DNA of 64,000 bases from Mariniflexile sp044335535 (lineage in GTDB: Bacteria > Bacteroidota > Bacteroidia > Flavobacteriales > Flavobacteriaceae): positions 33,087 through 97,086 of the forward strand of contig NZ_JBIQVZ010000011.1 in NCBI RefSeq assembly GCF_044335535.1. The letters are read 5' to 3'. Shown one piece after another: positions 46,239 through 55,106 of the stretch. The notes under the pieces were generated by a model that saw nothing but the letters and a program-made list of their open reading frames with translations, searched no databases and was not told the DNA's origin. Numbering within the stretch: position 1 is the first letter of the stretch; each line of letters begins with the position of its first letter. A program made the translations under genes and the position numbers.

Positions 46239-46697
46239 ATGGAAACTTTAATCAGAAGAACTACAAAAGAAGACCAAAAGATTGCACTAAGCTCTTTACA
46301 AGGTTTTCAGGTTGTATCACAAAGAATAAAATCTTCAAGAAAGAAAGGGGTTAAAATTAAAATACAAGAAACAGGTGAGTTTATCACTATCCCTAAAAAG
46401 GCTTTAACACTACTTTCTGCCATAATTCAAAATATGGCTGAAGGAAAAACAATTTCAATTGTACCGTCTAATTCAGAAGTAAGTACACAGCAAGCTGCGG
46501 ATATGTTGAATGTATCAAGACCTCATTTAGTAAAACTTCTTGAAGCTAAAAAAATCCCTTTTAAAAAAGTAGGAAGTCATAGAAGAATCTTATTAAAGGA
46601 TATTATGGAATATAAAGAACAACTCACTAAACAAAGAGAAGCTCAACTTGATTTCCTATCTAATCAAGCACAAGACTTAAACCTTGGTTACGAATGA
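46239..46697 (+). CDS. HTH (excisionase-type) antitoxin (cassette 13)
   Basis: 152 residues. The C-terminal part is an excisionase/MerR-like helix-turn-helix: STQQAADMLNVSRPHLVKLL, then KKVGSHRRILLKDIMEY. It overlaps the PIN toxin gene by 4 nt (ATGA), the usual antitoxin-first layout. It probably binds and represses its own promoter and neutralises the toxin. A TA pair inside a cassette is the textbook stabilising element of long integron arrays. Confidence 0.85.
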   Translation: METLIRRTTKEDQKIALSSLQGFQVVSQRIKSSRKKGVKIKIQETGEFITIPKKALTLLSAIIQNMAEGKTISIVPSNSEVSTQQAADMLNVSRPHLVKLLEAKKIPFKKVGSHRRILLKDIMEYKEQLTKQREAQLDFLSNQAQDLNLGYE

Positions 46698-47263
46698 TCC
46701 ATTCACCTAGATTTACTGTTGTATTAGATGCCTGTGTTTTATATCCAGCACCAATTAGAGATATTTTATTATCTCTTGCAGCAGAGGGTTTGTTTACAGC
46801 GAAATGGTCTGATATAATTCAGGATGAATGGCAACGCAATCTTTTGAAAAAACGTACTGATTTAAAAAAAGTACAATTGAATCAAACTATTAAAGCTATG
46901 AATCTAGCTTTTCCTGATGCCAATGTTGACAACTTTGAAGAATTAATACCAATTATTAAACTTAAAGATAAAGATGACAGACACGTTGTAGCTTGTGCAA
47001 TAAGGTGTAATGCTGATTTAATAGTTACATTTAATGTAAAAGATTTTCCAACGAAGGAACTATCAAAATATGATATAGAAATTCAAAATCCTGATGAACT
47101 GATTTCAAATTTAATTGATATCAACCCCAAACTAGCCTGTAAAGCTTTTAACAAAATGGTGAAAAGACTTAAAAATCCAAAAAAGACAATGGATGAAGTT
47201 TTAACCACTTTAAAAAATTGCGGATTAAACAAGAGTATTGAAAAATTAAAAAACAACTGCTAA
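46694..47263 (+). CDS. PIN-domain toxin (cassette 13)
   Basis: 189-residue PIN_3-type ribonuclease. Acidic residues visible in VVLDACVLYP near residue 10, Glu/Asp in DIIQDEWQRN near 42-51, DKDDRHVVACA near 93-103 and Asp in VTFNVKDFP near 113-121. It is predicted to cleave RNA when free of the antitoxin. Cassette ends GTTAGCAGTT / AACTGCTAAC match exactly; R'' starts inside its final codons. Confidence 0.88.
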   Translation: MIHSPRFTVVLDACVLYPAPIRDILLSLAAEGLFTAKWSDIIQDEWQRNLLKKRTDLKKVQLNQTIKAMNLAFPDANVDNFEELIPIIKLKDKDDRHVVACAIRCNADLIVTFNVKDFPTKELSKYDIEIQNPDELISNLIDINPKLACKAFNKMVKRLKNPKKTMDEVLTTLKNCGLNKSIEKLKNNC

Positions 47264-47390
47264 CAATGGCTATAAGTAATTGCTTGTTCTTGCCTGCTTC
47301 TGAAAATCTTCGCGGATTTTCAGTTTGGTGTATACTTGCTAAATTAAGTCCTGAACCACGCAACTACTCATAGCCGAGACGTTACCTACA
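47254..47390 (+). repeat. site 13, type D compact attC-like
   Basis: 137 bp; R'' AACTGCTAAC, arms GGCTATAAGTAATTGC and GCAACTACTCATAGCC pair almost fully; loop has GAAAATC / GATTTTC hairpin. Core GTTACCT at 47381. Single copy of this family in the window. Confidence 0.8.
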
Positions 47391-47432
47391 ATTTAAACTT
47401 ACTAAATACCAATAGAGAGAAACGGAAAATTA

Positions 47433-47873
47433 ATGCTCACTTTATCTGATTTAAAACCAATTGCAGAAGGAAATGGAATTATTGATGGAACACCTGGTGG
47501 GCTAATATTAGGCAATTCACACTCTGATGGAGGAATAAAAGTAATTCGCCAATATCAAAAAGAAGAACTCTATGAAGTTATTGCGGAATTTGAAGGCTGG
47601 GAATATATTTTAAATCCATTAGCAACAACAAAAGAAATAGACTATCTAACAAAATTAAATTCAGAATTCGCAGGAAAAAAAGATGAATTTATAGAATATG
47701 ACATTCCTAATGGAATTAATATAATTAATACAAAACCGTTATTTGAAAATATAAAAGAAACTAATAAACTGATTTTGTTAGACCAATGGTCACAGTTTAT
47801 TATCAATAAACATTCAACAAAAAAATATTTAATTGAATTAGACGAATTGAATAAAAAATACTCTGTTATTTAA
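47433..47873 (+). CDS. hypothetical cytoplasmic protein (cassette 14)
   Basis: 146 residues, no signal or membrane segment. The start MLTLSDLKPIAEGNGIIDGT with a Gly-rich turn and later HSDGGIKVIRQY suggests a small beta-rich domain. Not recognised. It ends one base before the stop of the convergent small membrane protein in the same cassette. Confidence 0.65.
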   Translation: MLTLSDLKPIAEGNGIIDGTPGGLILGNSHSDGGIKVIRQYQKEELYEVIAEFEGWEYILNPLATTKEIDYLTKLNSEFAGKKDEFIEYDIPNGINIINTKPLFENIKETNKLILLDQWSQFIINKHSTKKYLIELDELNKKYSVI

Positions 47874-48062
47874 TCAAAATGATTTGATAAATAAAAAAAC
47901 GGCAAAAATTAAAATCGCTATAGAAAATAAAAAACCAAATACTTTGTCAAACCTTGAATAAGGAACTCCTTTTTGCCAATGCTTTTTTGAATGCTCCCAC
48001 TCATAATGGTAAGACAAAAAAATGTAAATGGAAAAAATAAATAAGGTAATTGAAAACCATCT
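47874..48062 (-). CDS. small membrane protein in reverse orientation (cassette 14)
   Basis: 62 residues from the ATG at 48062: two hydrophobic segments (FSITLFIFSIYIFLSY, VFGFLFSIAILIFAVFLFI) with a charged loop between. It opposes the array direction and converges with the preceding gene. The longer reading from 48188 crosses site 14 and is rejected. Could be a real second gene, since the cassette ends (GTTACCTACA / TGTAGGTAAC) enclose both. Confidence 0.55.
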   Translation of the reverse strand, partial: RWFSITLFIFSIYIFLSYHYEWEHSKKHWQKGVPYSRFDKVFGFLFSIAILIFAVFLFIKSF

Positions 48063-48082
48063 CATAAAACGAAAGTAATAAA

Positions 48083-48222
48083 ACTGTAGGTAACAACGTA
48101 TATAAAAAATTGCTATTTTAGTGCTAAACCGATTGGCGTTGCTTGTTTTGCTACTTCTGATTTTCCTGCGGAAAATCCTCGCATACAAAACCGCAACTTT
48201 CCATATACAAACCGTTAGGCAA
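48083..48222 (+). repeat. site 14, type E compact attC-like
   Basis: 140 bp; R'' CTGTAGGTAAC; arms GTATATAAAAAATTGC and GCAACTTTCCATATAC pair with bulges; core GTTAGGC at 48214. This is the uninterrupted relative of the intron-bearing site 2. Confidence 0.8.
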
Positions 48223-48245
48223 CATTCAACAAAACATCATCAGAT

Positions 48246-48737
48246 ATGTACGATTTCAATAAAAAATCTTGTGTTTGTGAGGATTATACAGCTCCTGAAT
48301 TATCAAGAGAATCAATATCACGGAGAATTAAAGAAAGTAAAAAAATAAAAAGATATCTGACCTTAAAAAGTAAATCCGAAAAAGGTCATCACTTATATCA
48401 GTGTAAATCTTGCCAGCAATTATGGCAACTAAGCAGCGCATGGAATTGAGGCGGAAAAGATTATTTGTTTAAAGTGCCAAAAACGGATATTGACGAATGG
48501 ATTAAAAATCCTTTTATGTCGCCCGCTGACATGACAATTTTCTCAGCATTAATACATTCATATTTTGAAAGGCATACCTTGATTGAATCAGAAAATATAT
48601 GTAAAAGAGAAAATTGTGAAGAAAAAGCAATATTAAAAGATGTTTTGTGTAAAACTCATTTTATAGAAAGCTTGCAAAAAATTGGAACATTACCCAAAAA
48701 TCCTGATGGAAGAATATTTGAACCTTATAAAATTTGA
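48246..48737 (+). pseudogene. zinc-ribbon-like protein split by an in-frame stop (cassette 15)
   Basis: One reading frame runs the whole length, but codon 68 is TGA (48447-48449), after QQLWQLSSAWN; it continues in frame as GGKDYLFKVPKTDIDEW to residue 163. A TGG-to-TGA change would explain it. Cysteine pairs CVC near the start and YQCKSCQQ, later CKRENCEEK and CKTH suggest metal binding. The upstream part ends as a 67-residue peptide; a TTG at 48465 could restart. Family unknown. Confidence 0.65.
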
Positions 48738-48744
48738 AATAAAA

Positions 48745-49120
48745 ACGTTGCCTAACACCGGTAACCGTTGCACAAGTCCATAAATTCATAAAAGACGAAA
48801 TCATTTAAGCCATTTTCAAGGGCTTTTCGATTTTTTAGCAAAGCAGTTTAGCTAAATTCTGGCAGGCTTAAATTGAAGCCTGTTACGTTTTTAAGCCCAT
48901 TTATTTTCTTAAATAAAAAAGCAAGTGCCATAGCACTGCTTTTTGGTGGTTTTTTGGTAAACTTCAAATACTTTTTAACGTTATAGGCAATGTAGCCTTC
49001 CCCTACTTTACATTTTTAAAATGTTTTTTGTAGGTGGTTTTTTATTATATTCGTAAACATATTAACGATATAACTACAATGGGGATGCTGTTTGTTGTGG
49101 TTATATGGGTGTTGTAACAC
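48745..49120 (+). repeat. site 15, type A with longer transposase tail
   Basis: R'' GTTGCCTAAC, core GTTGTAA at 49111. Lacks the GTTTTGTTC block; the fossil reaches the AACGTTATAGGCAATGTAGCC block, as in site 8. Confidence 0.8.
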
Positions 49121-49135
49121 ATTAAAAATACTGCA

Positions 49136-49663
49136 GTGAAGAAAATTTTAGTTTTTATATCATCATTATTTTTTGCCAATACAAATGCGCAAACTGAATT
49201 TGATTTAGATAAAGTTTTGAAAATCGAAAGACGAGATATGATTGTTATGAAAATTGACTCTTATCTGAATTCAAAATCAGGATATGGCGGGAATATTGAG
49301 AAACTGAATCCTTACCAAAGGACTTTTCTTTTTGTGGAAAATTTAGAGCGTGAAATAAATAATGGCGGATTTAACCAATTCTATTTTAATTCAAGCGGAG
49401 ATTTTAGTCAAGAAACAGTAGATGCTTTATTAGAAATTGGAGCGGAAAAAACAGCGGAAATCGTAAAAAAAGCAAACTCTGAATTTAAAAGCGGAACTGT
49501 TCCAAAAGACAGAACTGAAAGACAAAATGAACTGGAACAGATTGAAGAAAAAGCAGAAGAAAATTGGAACAAATGCGATTCAGAATTTTATGGATATCAA
49601 GATAATTTGACCGAATTATTAATTGCATTTGTGATTAAGAACAAAACAGAATTTAAAAAATAA
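49136..49663 (+). CDS. exported DUF4375 protein (cassette 16)
   Basis: 175 residues, GTG start at 49136, signal peptide MKKILVFISSLFFANTNAQ. The DUF4375/DMP19-like core reads LEREINNGGFNQFYFNSSGD near 64-83 followed by TVDALLEIGAEKTAEIVKKA. DUF4375 proteins are common single genes in cassette arrays and near toxin or immunity loci; their role is not established. Ends: GTTGTAACAC / GTGTTACAA. Confidence 0.8.
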   Translation: MKKILVFISSLFFANTNAQTEFDLDKVLKIERRDMIVMKIDSYLNSKSGYGGNIEKLNPYQRTFLFVENLEREINNGGFNQFYFNSSGDFSQETVDALLEIGAEKTAEIVKKANSEFKSGTVPKDRTERQNELEQIEEKAEENWNKCDSEFYGYQDNLTELLIAFVIKNKTEFKK

Positions 49664-49806
49664 CGTGTTACAAAACCGTGTCCTATAGTTCATTGCTTCT
49701 GACTTTCCTCTCGGAAAGTCCTCGCAAATTTGCTATCTTCGGTTTATAGCGGAAAATCCTTGCGGATTTTCACGCAACGAAACCATAGCCAAACACGTTG
49801 GGGATA
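49662..49806 (+). repeat. site 16, type C compact attC-like
   Basis: 145 bp; R'' CGTGTTACAA, then CCTATAGTTCATTGC pairing with GCAACGAAACCATAGC; core GTTGGGG at 49797. Very similar to site 9. Confidence 0.8.
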
Positions 49807-49809
49807 ATT

Positions 49810-49950
49810 ATGAAAAACATTCAGAGTTTAATAATATTTCTATTTTGCATTGGAATTTCTGCACAAAACATTAGTGGAATAAATTCTGATTTAAAACTAT
49901 CTGATTCGCTGACTTACGACTATGAAGTCCGAATTTATCAAGATAGCTGA
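49810..49950 (+). pseudogene. short exported peptide, probably truncated (cassette 17)
   Basis: 46 codons, MKNIQSLIIFLFCIGISAQ signal plus 27 residues ending at TGA 49948. It is directly followed by an unrelated ORF. The signal peptide without a domain suggests the 5' remnant of a larger gene whose body was lost. Confidence 0.5.
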
Positions 49951-49977
49951 ATAACTAACTACTCTTCTCTTTTTAGA

Positions 49978-50427
49978 ATGTTTAAAGACAAATCAGAGAA
50001 ATGGAAGGCAGAATTTTACGAGTATTACGCAAAAGTAGGGCTAACTGAATTGCGGACTGAAAAGCGGATTCTGAAATCAGAAAATGAGATGGAGTTTGTA
50101 TTCCAAAACTTCATTCGGAGCCATATAATTTATTTGCCAAGTTTAAGTAAAATCAAATGGAAATTAGTTGGTCGAGGAAATGTGGAAAAAGTTAAACGAG
50201 TAATAAGAGGGAAAGAGGTTGAGGAATATTTGTTAATGAACACTCGAATTGAAAGTTTAGATGGTGAAGTATATAAAGTTCAATTTCGCACATCTGACAA
50301 AAGAAATGAATTTGAATATTCAAACCCTGAAGAATATTTAAAATATTATCCTGAAATTGATGAACTGATTTATATGTGTGAGATTATAGATTTAATCCGA
50401 AATGAATTTCACATTTGGAAAAAATAA
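49978..50427 (+). CDS. hypothetical cytoplasmic protein (cassette 17)
   Basis: 149 residues, charged, no signal peptide; W and Y rich in MFKDKSEKWKAEFYEYYAK. An alternating beta pattern (KIKWKLVGRGNVEKVKRVI, EVYKVQFRTSD) suggests a small alpha/beta fold. Not recognised. Right junction is degenerate. Confidence 0.6.
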   Translation: MFKDKSEKWKAEFYEYYAKVGLTELRTEKRILKSENEMEFVFQNFIRSHIIYLPSLSKIKWKLVGRGNVEKVKRVIRGKEVEEYLLMNTRIESLDGEVYKVQFRTSDKRNEFEYSNPEEYLKYYPEIDELIYMCEIIDLIRNEFHIWKK

Positions 50428-50665
50428 CTATGCACCGTCTCAAAAACAATGCTCAAACCAGTCTTAAGTCGAAATTACGTACTGGCTGGCTTAGCTGAGT
50501 TTGTCCGAACAAAGGGCGAACGAAACCAAACCAAGACCGCTGTCATACCTACTTTACATTTTTAAAATGTTTTTTGTAGGTGGTTTTTTATTATATTCGT
50601 AAATGTATAAACGTTATAACTACAATGGTGTTGCTGTTTGTTGTGGTTATATGAGTGTTGTACGC
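50428..50665 (+). repeat. site 17, type A right half with foreign left end
   Basis: The left part GCACCGTCTCAAAAACAATG..ACTGGCTGGCTTAG is unlike type A and no R'' matching the core GTTGGGG is seen. From 50501 (TTTGTCCGAACAAAGGGCG) the type A right half follows; core GTTGTAC at 50657. Confidence 0.65.
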
Positions 50666-50723
50666 AATTTGAGAAAAACGATAAAACCGACTGAATTTGG
50701 GAATTGTTTGTGAATTATACAGA

Positions 50724-51176
50724 ATGTCTGACTCAAAAATTGAGGAGCTAAAAAAAATTGAATCGGAAGTTGCGGAAGAATTTCTTGATGAAAATTTTGC
50801 AAGTATATTTGGCAAATACCATAAAGAAAATGACACTGTTTTTTCAATGGATAAAGGTTGGGACATTACCAGATCTTTAATAAAACAAAAAGACGATACT
50901 AAAGATAAATTTTTAAAAATTCTTGATTCGAAATATATTGAATCTGGAAAAGTAAAACGTGTGAATGAATTACTTTGTGGAATAAGTAATGACGGAATAA
51001 AAGAAGTTTGCGACCGAAAACTAATGGCTGAAAATCAAGTTTATCTCGCAAAAAGATTGGAAAATTGGAATGAAACTAATTTTTGGAATTATATTCTGCC
51101 TCATTTAGATACTTACAAAAAAGCTTTTAAAAAGGCGTCTGAATTGAATCACGGAATAGTATTTCACTTTAATTAA
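50724..51176 (+). CDS. hypothetical cytoplasmic protein (cassette 18)
   Basis: 150 residues from the ATG at 50724 (MSDSKIEELKKIESEVAEEF). Some features, such as FSMDKGWDITRSLI and the length, recall DUF1877/YfbM-type proteins but the match is weak. Cassette ends GTTGTACGCA / TGCATACAAC agree with one mismatch. Confidence 0.62.
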   Translation: MSDSKIEELKKIESEVAEEFLDENFASIFGKYHKENDTVFSMDKGWDITRSLIKQKDDTKDKFLKILDSKYIESGKVKRVNELLCGISNDGIKEVCDRKLMAENQVYLAKRLENWNETNFWNYILPHLDTYKKAFKKASELNHGIVFHFN

Positions 51177-51185
51177 TGAATAAAA

Positions 51186-51591
51186 ACTGCATACAACACC
51201 AATAGCCCTTGCACAAGTCCATAAATTCATAAAACCCGAATTCATTTAAGCCCTTTCCAAGGGCTTTTTGATTTTTTAGCAAAGCAGTTTAGTTAAATTC
51301 TGGTAGGCTTAAATTGAAGTTTATTACGTTTTGAAGTCCATTTATTTTCTTAAATAATAAACAAGTGCCCTAGCGTTTTGTTCGGGTTTTGTTCAGCTAC
51401 GGTTCGGGGGTCTATTTTTTGGATGGGGGTTTGCCTGAACAAAGGGCGAACGAAACTGAACCAAGGCTGCTGCCATACCTACTTTACATTTTTAAAATGT
51501 TTTTGTAGGTGGTTTTTTATTATATTCGTAAACCTATAAAAGATATAACTACAATAGTGCTGCTGCTTGTTGTGGTTATACGATGGCTACA
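51186..51591 (+). repeat. site 18, type A with damaged core
   Basis: R'' TGCATACAAC. The right end reads TTATACGATGGCTACA where other sites have GAGTGTTGG...; the closing R'' of cassette 19 is TGTAGCCAAC, so GTTGGCTACA is expected. The GTT of the core is lost by a small deletion, which happens to create an ATG. Confidence 0.75.
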
Positions 51592-51606
51592 ATTAAAACA
51601 GAACGC

Positions 51607-52458
51607 ATGAAAAATTCGATAATTCATCAAACTATATTTCTATTCTTGATATTTCAATTTAGTTTAACGAATGCTCAAAATAAATTTGACACGCCATATG
51701 GAAATAATGATTCAATAGGAAAATATGTTGAGCTAAATGGTGCCAAGATTTATTATGAAGAATACGGAAAAGGAGAACCTTTGCTTTTGATTCATGGATG
51801 TGGAGCAAACATTAAATCGATGGAAAACCAAATTGATTATTTTAAAAATAAATACAGAGTCATTGTAGCCGATAGTAGAGGTCAAGGAAAATCAGAATTG
51901 AAAACGGACTCACTAACTTATACTCAAATAACAAAAGATTGGGAAGGATTAGTTAATTACCTAAAATTAGATTCCATTAATATTCTTGGATGGAGCGATG
52001 GAGGCATAATTGGTCTAAAAATGGGAATTAGTAAAAAAACTAAAGTCAAAAAAATAGTAGCAATGGGAGCAAATCTAAGACCTGATACTACAGCAGTTAA
52101 CAGTTGGGCTCCAGAAGCAGTTAGAAAACAACAATTAAAGACATTAGAGATGATAGCAAAAGGCGATACTTCTAAAGATTGGCAATTAGAGTTGCAGCTT
52201 GATGGACTTTTACTAAACCAACCAAATATTAGCTATTCCGATTTAAAAAAAATAGCAGTTCCTGTTTTGGTAATGGTTGGAGACAGAGACATTATTAAAA
52301 ACGAACACGCTGTTGAAATTTTCAATAATCTACCTATAGGTCAGCTTTGCATTATGCCAGGTATTAATCACGGAGCTCCTCGGAACAATCCAATAATTTT
52401 TAACGAAATTGCAAATAGATTTTTAACAGAGAAATTTGATTATACAATTAAAAAATAA
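51607..52458 (+). CDS. exported alpha/beta hydrolase (cassette 19)
   Basis: 283 residues from the ATG at 51607 with a signal peptide (MKNSIIHQTIFLFLIFQFSL...NAQ). Triad: Ser in ILGWSDGGIIG near 131, Asp in VGDRDII near 229, His in GINHGAP near 257; oxyanion region LLIHGCGANIKS near 60. Predicted esterase or lipase-like hydrolase. An ATG formed at the damaged core (51583) is also in frame, but starts before the signal peptide. Confidence 0.87.
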   Translation: MKNSIIHQTIFLFLIFQFSLTNAQNKFDTPYGNNDSIGKYVELNGAKIYYEEYGKGEPLLLIHGCGANIKSMENQIDYFKNKYRVIVADSRGQGKSELKTDSLTYTQITKDWEGLVNYLKLDSINILGWSDGGIIGLKMGISKKTKVKKIVAMGANLRPDTTAVNSWAPEAVRKQQLKTLEMIAKGDTSKDWQLELQLDGLLLNQPNISYSDLKKIAVPVLVMVGDRDIIKNEHAVEIFNNLPIGQLCIMPGINHGAPRNNPIIFNEIANRFLTEKFDYTIKK

Positions 52459-52600
52459 CTGTAGCCAACAAAGTATAAAAAAAATTGCTAGTTTTAGCTA
52501 AACCAATGTCATTTGCTCGTTTGCTTGCTTCTGATTTTCCTTCGGAAAATCCTCGCACACAAACTCGCAACTTTCCTTATACATAAACGTTGTAAAACAT
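52458..52600 (+). repeat. site 19, type E compact attC-like
   Basis: About 143 bp; R'' CTGTAGCCAAC; arms GTATAAAAAAAATTGC and GCAACTTTCCTTATAC; internal TTTTCCTTCGGAAAA hairpin; core GTTGTAA at 52589. Confidence 0.8.
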
Positions 52601-53173
52601 TTGAGACAAGCAATTTACATAGTATTCATATTTTCAATTTTGAGTTGTTCTAACTCGAAAAAATCTGACAATCTAAAATCTGAAAAGAACCAGCTTCCTA
52701 TAAATCAAATTGAAAAGGTAATCGAAAAAAGATTTGTCTACGAATTTTACGTTGACTCTTTGAAAAGAGAGATGATATATGAATTAACCAAGAAAATTAA
52801 CGATAGCTCAATAATTTATCATTACAAAAATCTATCTGACAGTGAAAAGAATAAGAGTTTTAAGTTTCTTAAAAAGTCAAATCAATTATTCTTACTTGGA
52901 ACTGAATTTGAATTAATAAAAGAAAAGCATTATTCCGACAAGAATCTATCTGAATCTGATTTTGACCTTTATGTTTTGGCTGAATCTATAGATGATGGCA
53001 ATGGACCAATGTTTTTTAACCCTGAATATGGAATTTTGAATTTGGATAATGGTTGGGGAATGGATTTGATTTATTTAAAAAGAGGACAAAAAGCTGAACT
53101 TGCTAAAGAATTAATTAAAACTCTTAAAGAAAAAACGTTTTACAAGGCCGGTAGCTGTTGCACAAGTCCATAA
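52601..53173 (+). CDS. lipoprotein reading into the next site (cassette 20)
   Basis: 190 residues, TTG start at 52601, 12 nt after the core. Signal MRQAIYIVFIFSILSC has a lipobox. The last 12 or so codons (...YKAGSCCTSP) are encoded by the next site: the reading frame passes R'' CGTTTTACAA and stops in TCCATAA. So the native stop was lost or the gene always ended in the site. Function unknown. Confidence 0.68.
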   Translation: MRQAIYIVFIFSILSCSNSKKSDNLKSEKNQLPINQIEKVIEKRFVYEFYVDSLKREMIYELTKKINDSSIIYHYKNLSDSEKNKSFKFLKKSNQLFLLGTEFELIKEKHYSDKNLSESDFDLYVLAESIDDGNGPMFFNPEYGILNLDNGWGMDLIYLKRGQKAELAKELIKTLKEKTFYKAGSCCTSP

Positions 53174-53540
53174 ATTCATAAAAAACGAATTCATTTAAGT
53201 CCTTTTCAAGGTTTTTTTGATTTTTTAGCAAAGCAGTTTAGTTAAATTCTGCCAGGCTTAAATTGAAGCTTGTTACGTTTTGAAGTCCATTTATTTTCTT
53301 AAATAAAAAAGCAAGTGCCCTAGCGTTTTGTTCGGGTTTTGTTCAGCTACGGTTCGGGGGTCTATTTTTTGGATGGGGGTTTGCCTGAACAAAGGACTAA
53401 CGAAACCAAGACTGCTGCCATACCTACTTTACATTTTTAAAATGTTTTTTGTAGGTGGTTTTTTATTATATTCATAAACACATAAACGATATAACTACAA
53501 TGGTGCTGCTGCTTGTTGTGGTTATATGAGTGTTGTGCAA
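53136..53540 (+). repeat. site 20, type A
   Basis: R'' ACGTTTTACAA, core GTTGTGC at 53532. Full composite; the terminator is partly decayed (second arm AAGGTTTTTTTG). Confidence 0.78.
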
Positions 53541-53543
53541 CAT

Positions 53544-54062
53544 ATGACAAAACCAATGAGAATTCTATTAATCTTGATTTTATTGACTAATACTAATTGT
53601 ATTGGACAAGAAAAATTAGGAAATGCGGAAGTAGTTGAATTGAGAAATTATGAGAAAGATGATGAATATTTTCCTCACGATTGCTCAATGGAATCCGATA
53701 TGTTGGATAATGCTATCGAACTTGATAAAAATGGAAATATCTTAACAATAAAAAATATCGCGAATGACGGATTTACTGGACATTCAATAAAATTTCAACT
53801 GAACTCTCAACTGGAAGTAAAAAAAGCGGAATATGCCGAATGGACTGACGCATTAGATGGAAGTTCAACAAATTATACTATTAACAGAGTTGAACTCAAA
53901 CTGAATTCTGACCCTTTCAAGAATAATAGTTTAATAGGATATTACACATTTTATATGACTGGACATTATAAGGCTGGAGAAATATTAAAAAAAGAAGGTG
54001 TGAAAGATGAAATTTTCAATCGAGAAATTAAAGGGAAATTTAATACCAATTGTAAAAAATAA
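53544..54062 (+). CDS. exported or lipid-anchored hypothetical protein (cassette 21)
   Basis: 172 residues from the ATG at 53544; a second ATG at 53556 gives the cleaner signal MRILLILILLTNTNC. No known domain. A cysteine pair (DCSMESDM.. and final TNCKK) is present. Ends GTTGTGCAACATA / TACGTTGCACAATAAC match. Confidence 0.65.
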   Translation: MTKPMRILLILILLTNTNCIGQEKLGNAEVVELRNYEKDDEYFPHDCSMESDMLDNAIELDKNGNILTIKNIANDGFTGHSIKFQLNSQLEVKKAEYAEWTDALDGSSTNYTINRVELKLNSDPFKNNSLIGYYTFYMTGHYKAGEILKKEGVKDEIFNREIKGKFNTNCKK

Positions 54063-54064
54063 AG

Positions 54065-54330
54065 TACGTTGCACAATAACTAGAATTCGTGTGATCGGTA
54101 CGACCCAACATCAACGCCCTGTTGACAGAACCGGTTCTTAGCCCGTTAGACCAGCTCTTTAAAGCCTGTGAATTCGTCGCAATATTAAAGCTAAAGTAAG
54201 TATATAAGAAACTGTATTTTAGACTAAGTTTTTTTATTTAATAGCTTATTAAAAAGTAATATATTGCGTATATAAATGATATAACTACAATTGAATTGTT
54301 GGTTGTTGTGGTTATACAAATGTTGGCACA
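54065..54330 (+). repeat. site 21, type B
   Basis: R'' CGTTGCACAATAAC, diverged hairpin GAATTCGTGTGATC..ACATCAACGC, terminal hairpin, core GTTGGCA at 54322. Confidence 0.72.
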
Positions 54331-54336
54331 CATTAG

Positions 54337-54891
54337 ATGAAAATAGGAACTATAAAAATATTTATTCTGATTTTAATATTCATTGGTTGTAAAAATAAGA
54401 CAACTGAATCTGAACAATTGAATACAAAACAGACCTCTGAATTAGAAAAAGAAATCGAATCTGAAACCAAAACTCAAGTTGATTCAACGGAAATGAACTC
54501 AGAATCGACCAAAAAAATGTTTGACTTTCTTTCTGCTAAGTATTCTAAAGTTTATGAATACAAAGGAATGGATTCTAGGCAATTAATCGGAATTACATTT
54601 ATATCAAAAGACAGTATCGACTATTATTTAAGTTCAGAAACTATGCCTTGTGATACTGAATATTATGGAAAAGCATTTAATAAAAATTACGGGACGGATT
54701 CAGAAATTGATGTGGATGACAACGGATATGGATATGATACTGATGAATACTCAAATGACCAGAAAGAATACGTAATTTATATAAGAGTTGCTTTGGACTC
54801 TACTAAAGTTAAAATTAAATATATTGATAATGCAACTGGTGGAACAGATTGCGCGCCAATTACAGATGTTATTATGAAAAAAATAAAATAA
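54337..54891 (+). CDS. hypothetical lipoprotein (cassette 22)
   Basis: 184 residues; MKIGTIKIFILILIFIGC is a lipoprotein signal, followed by a Glu/Lys-rich linker (about 20-60) and a folded domain with an acidic stretch DVDDNGYGYDTDEYSND that could bind calcium. Unknown function. Ends GTTGGCACACATT / ACGTGTGCCAAC match. Confidence 0.68.
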   Translation: MKIGTIKIFILILIFIGCKNKTTESEQLNTKQTSELEKEIESETKTQVDSTEMNSESTKKMFDFLSAKYSKVYEYKGMDSRQLIGITFISKDSIDYYLSSETMPCDTEYYGKAFNKNYGTDSEIDVDDNGYGYDTDEYSNDQKEYVIYIRVALDSTKVKIKYIDNATGGTDCAPITDVIMKKIK

Positions 54892-55007
54892 CGTGTGCCA
54901 ACATAGTAAAAAAAAATGCTAGTTTTAGCTAAACCAAAGTTGGTTGCTCGTTTGCTAGCTTCTGATTTTACTTCGGAAAATCCACGCTCACAAACACGTT
55001 GTGTGCC
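54891..55007 (+). repeat. site 22, type E, shortened
   Basis: R'' CGTGTGCCAAC; the right arm GCAACTTTCC is missing (reads CACGCTCACAAACACGTT), so the long stem cannot form fully. Core GTTGTGT at 54998. Confidence 0.7.
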
Positions 55008-55106
55008 ATTTGAGAACAGCGTAACTCAACGAAAATCACAGTTCACTCATTTCGACTTTTTCGTATAATAATATTAAAAGACATTTGAGAAATTAAAACC
55101 AAGAAA

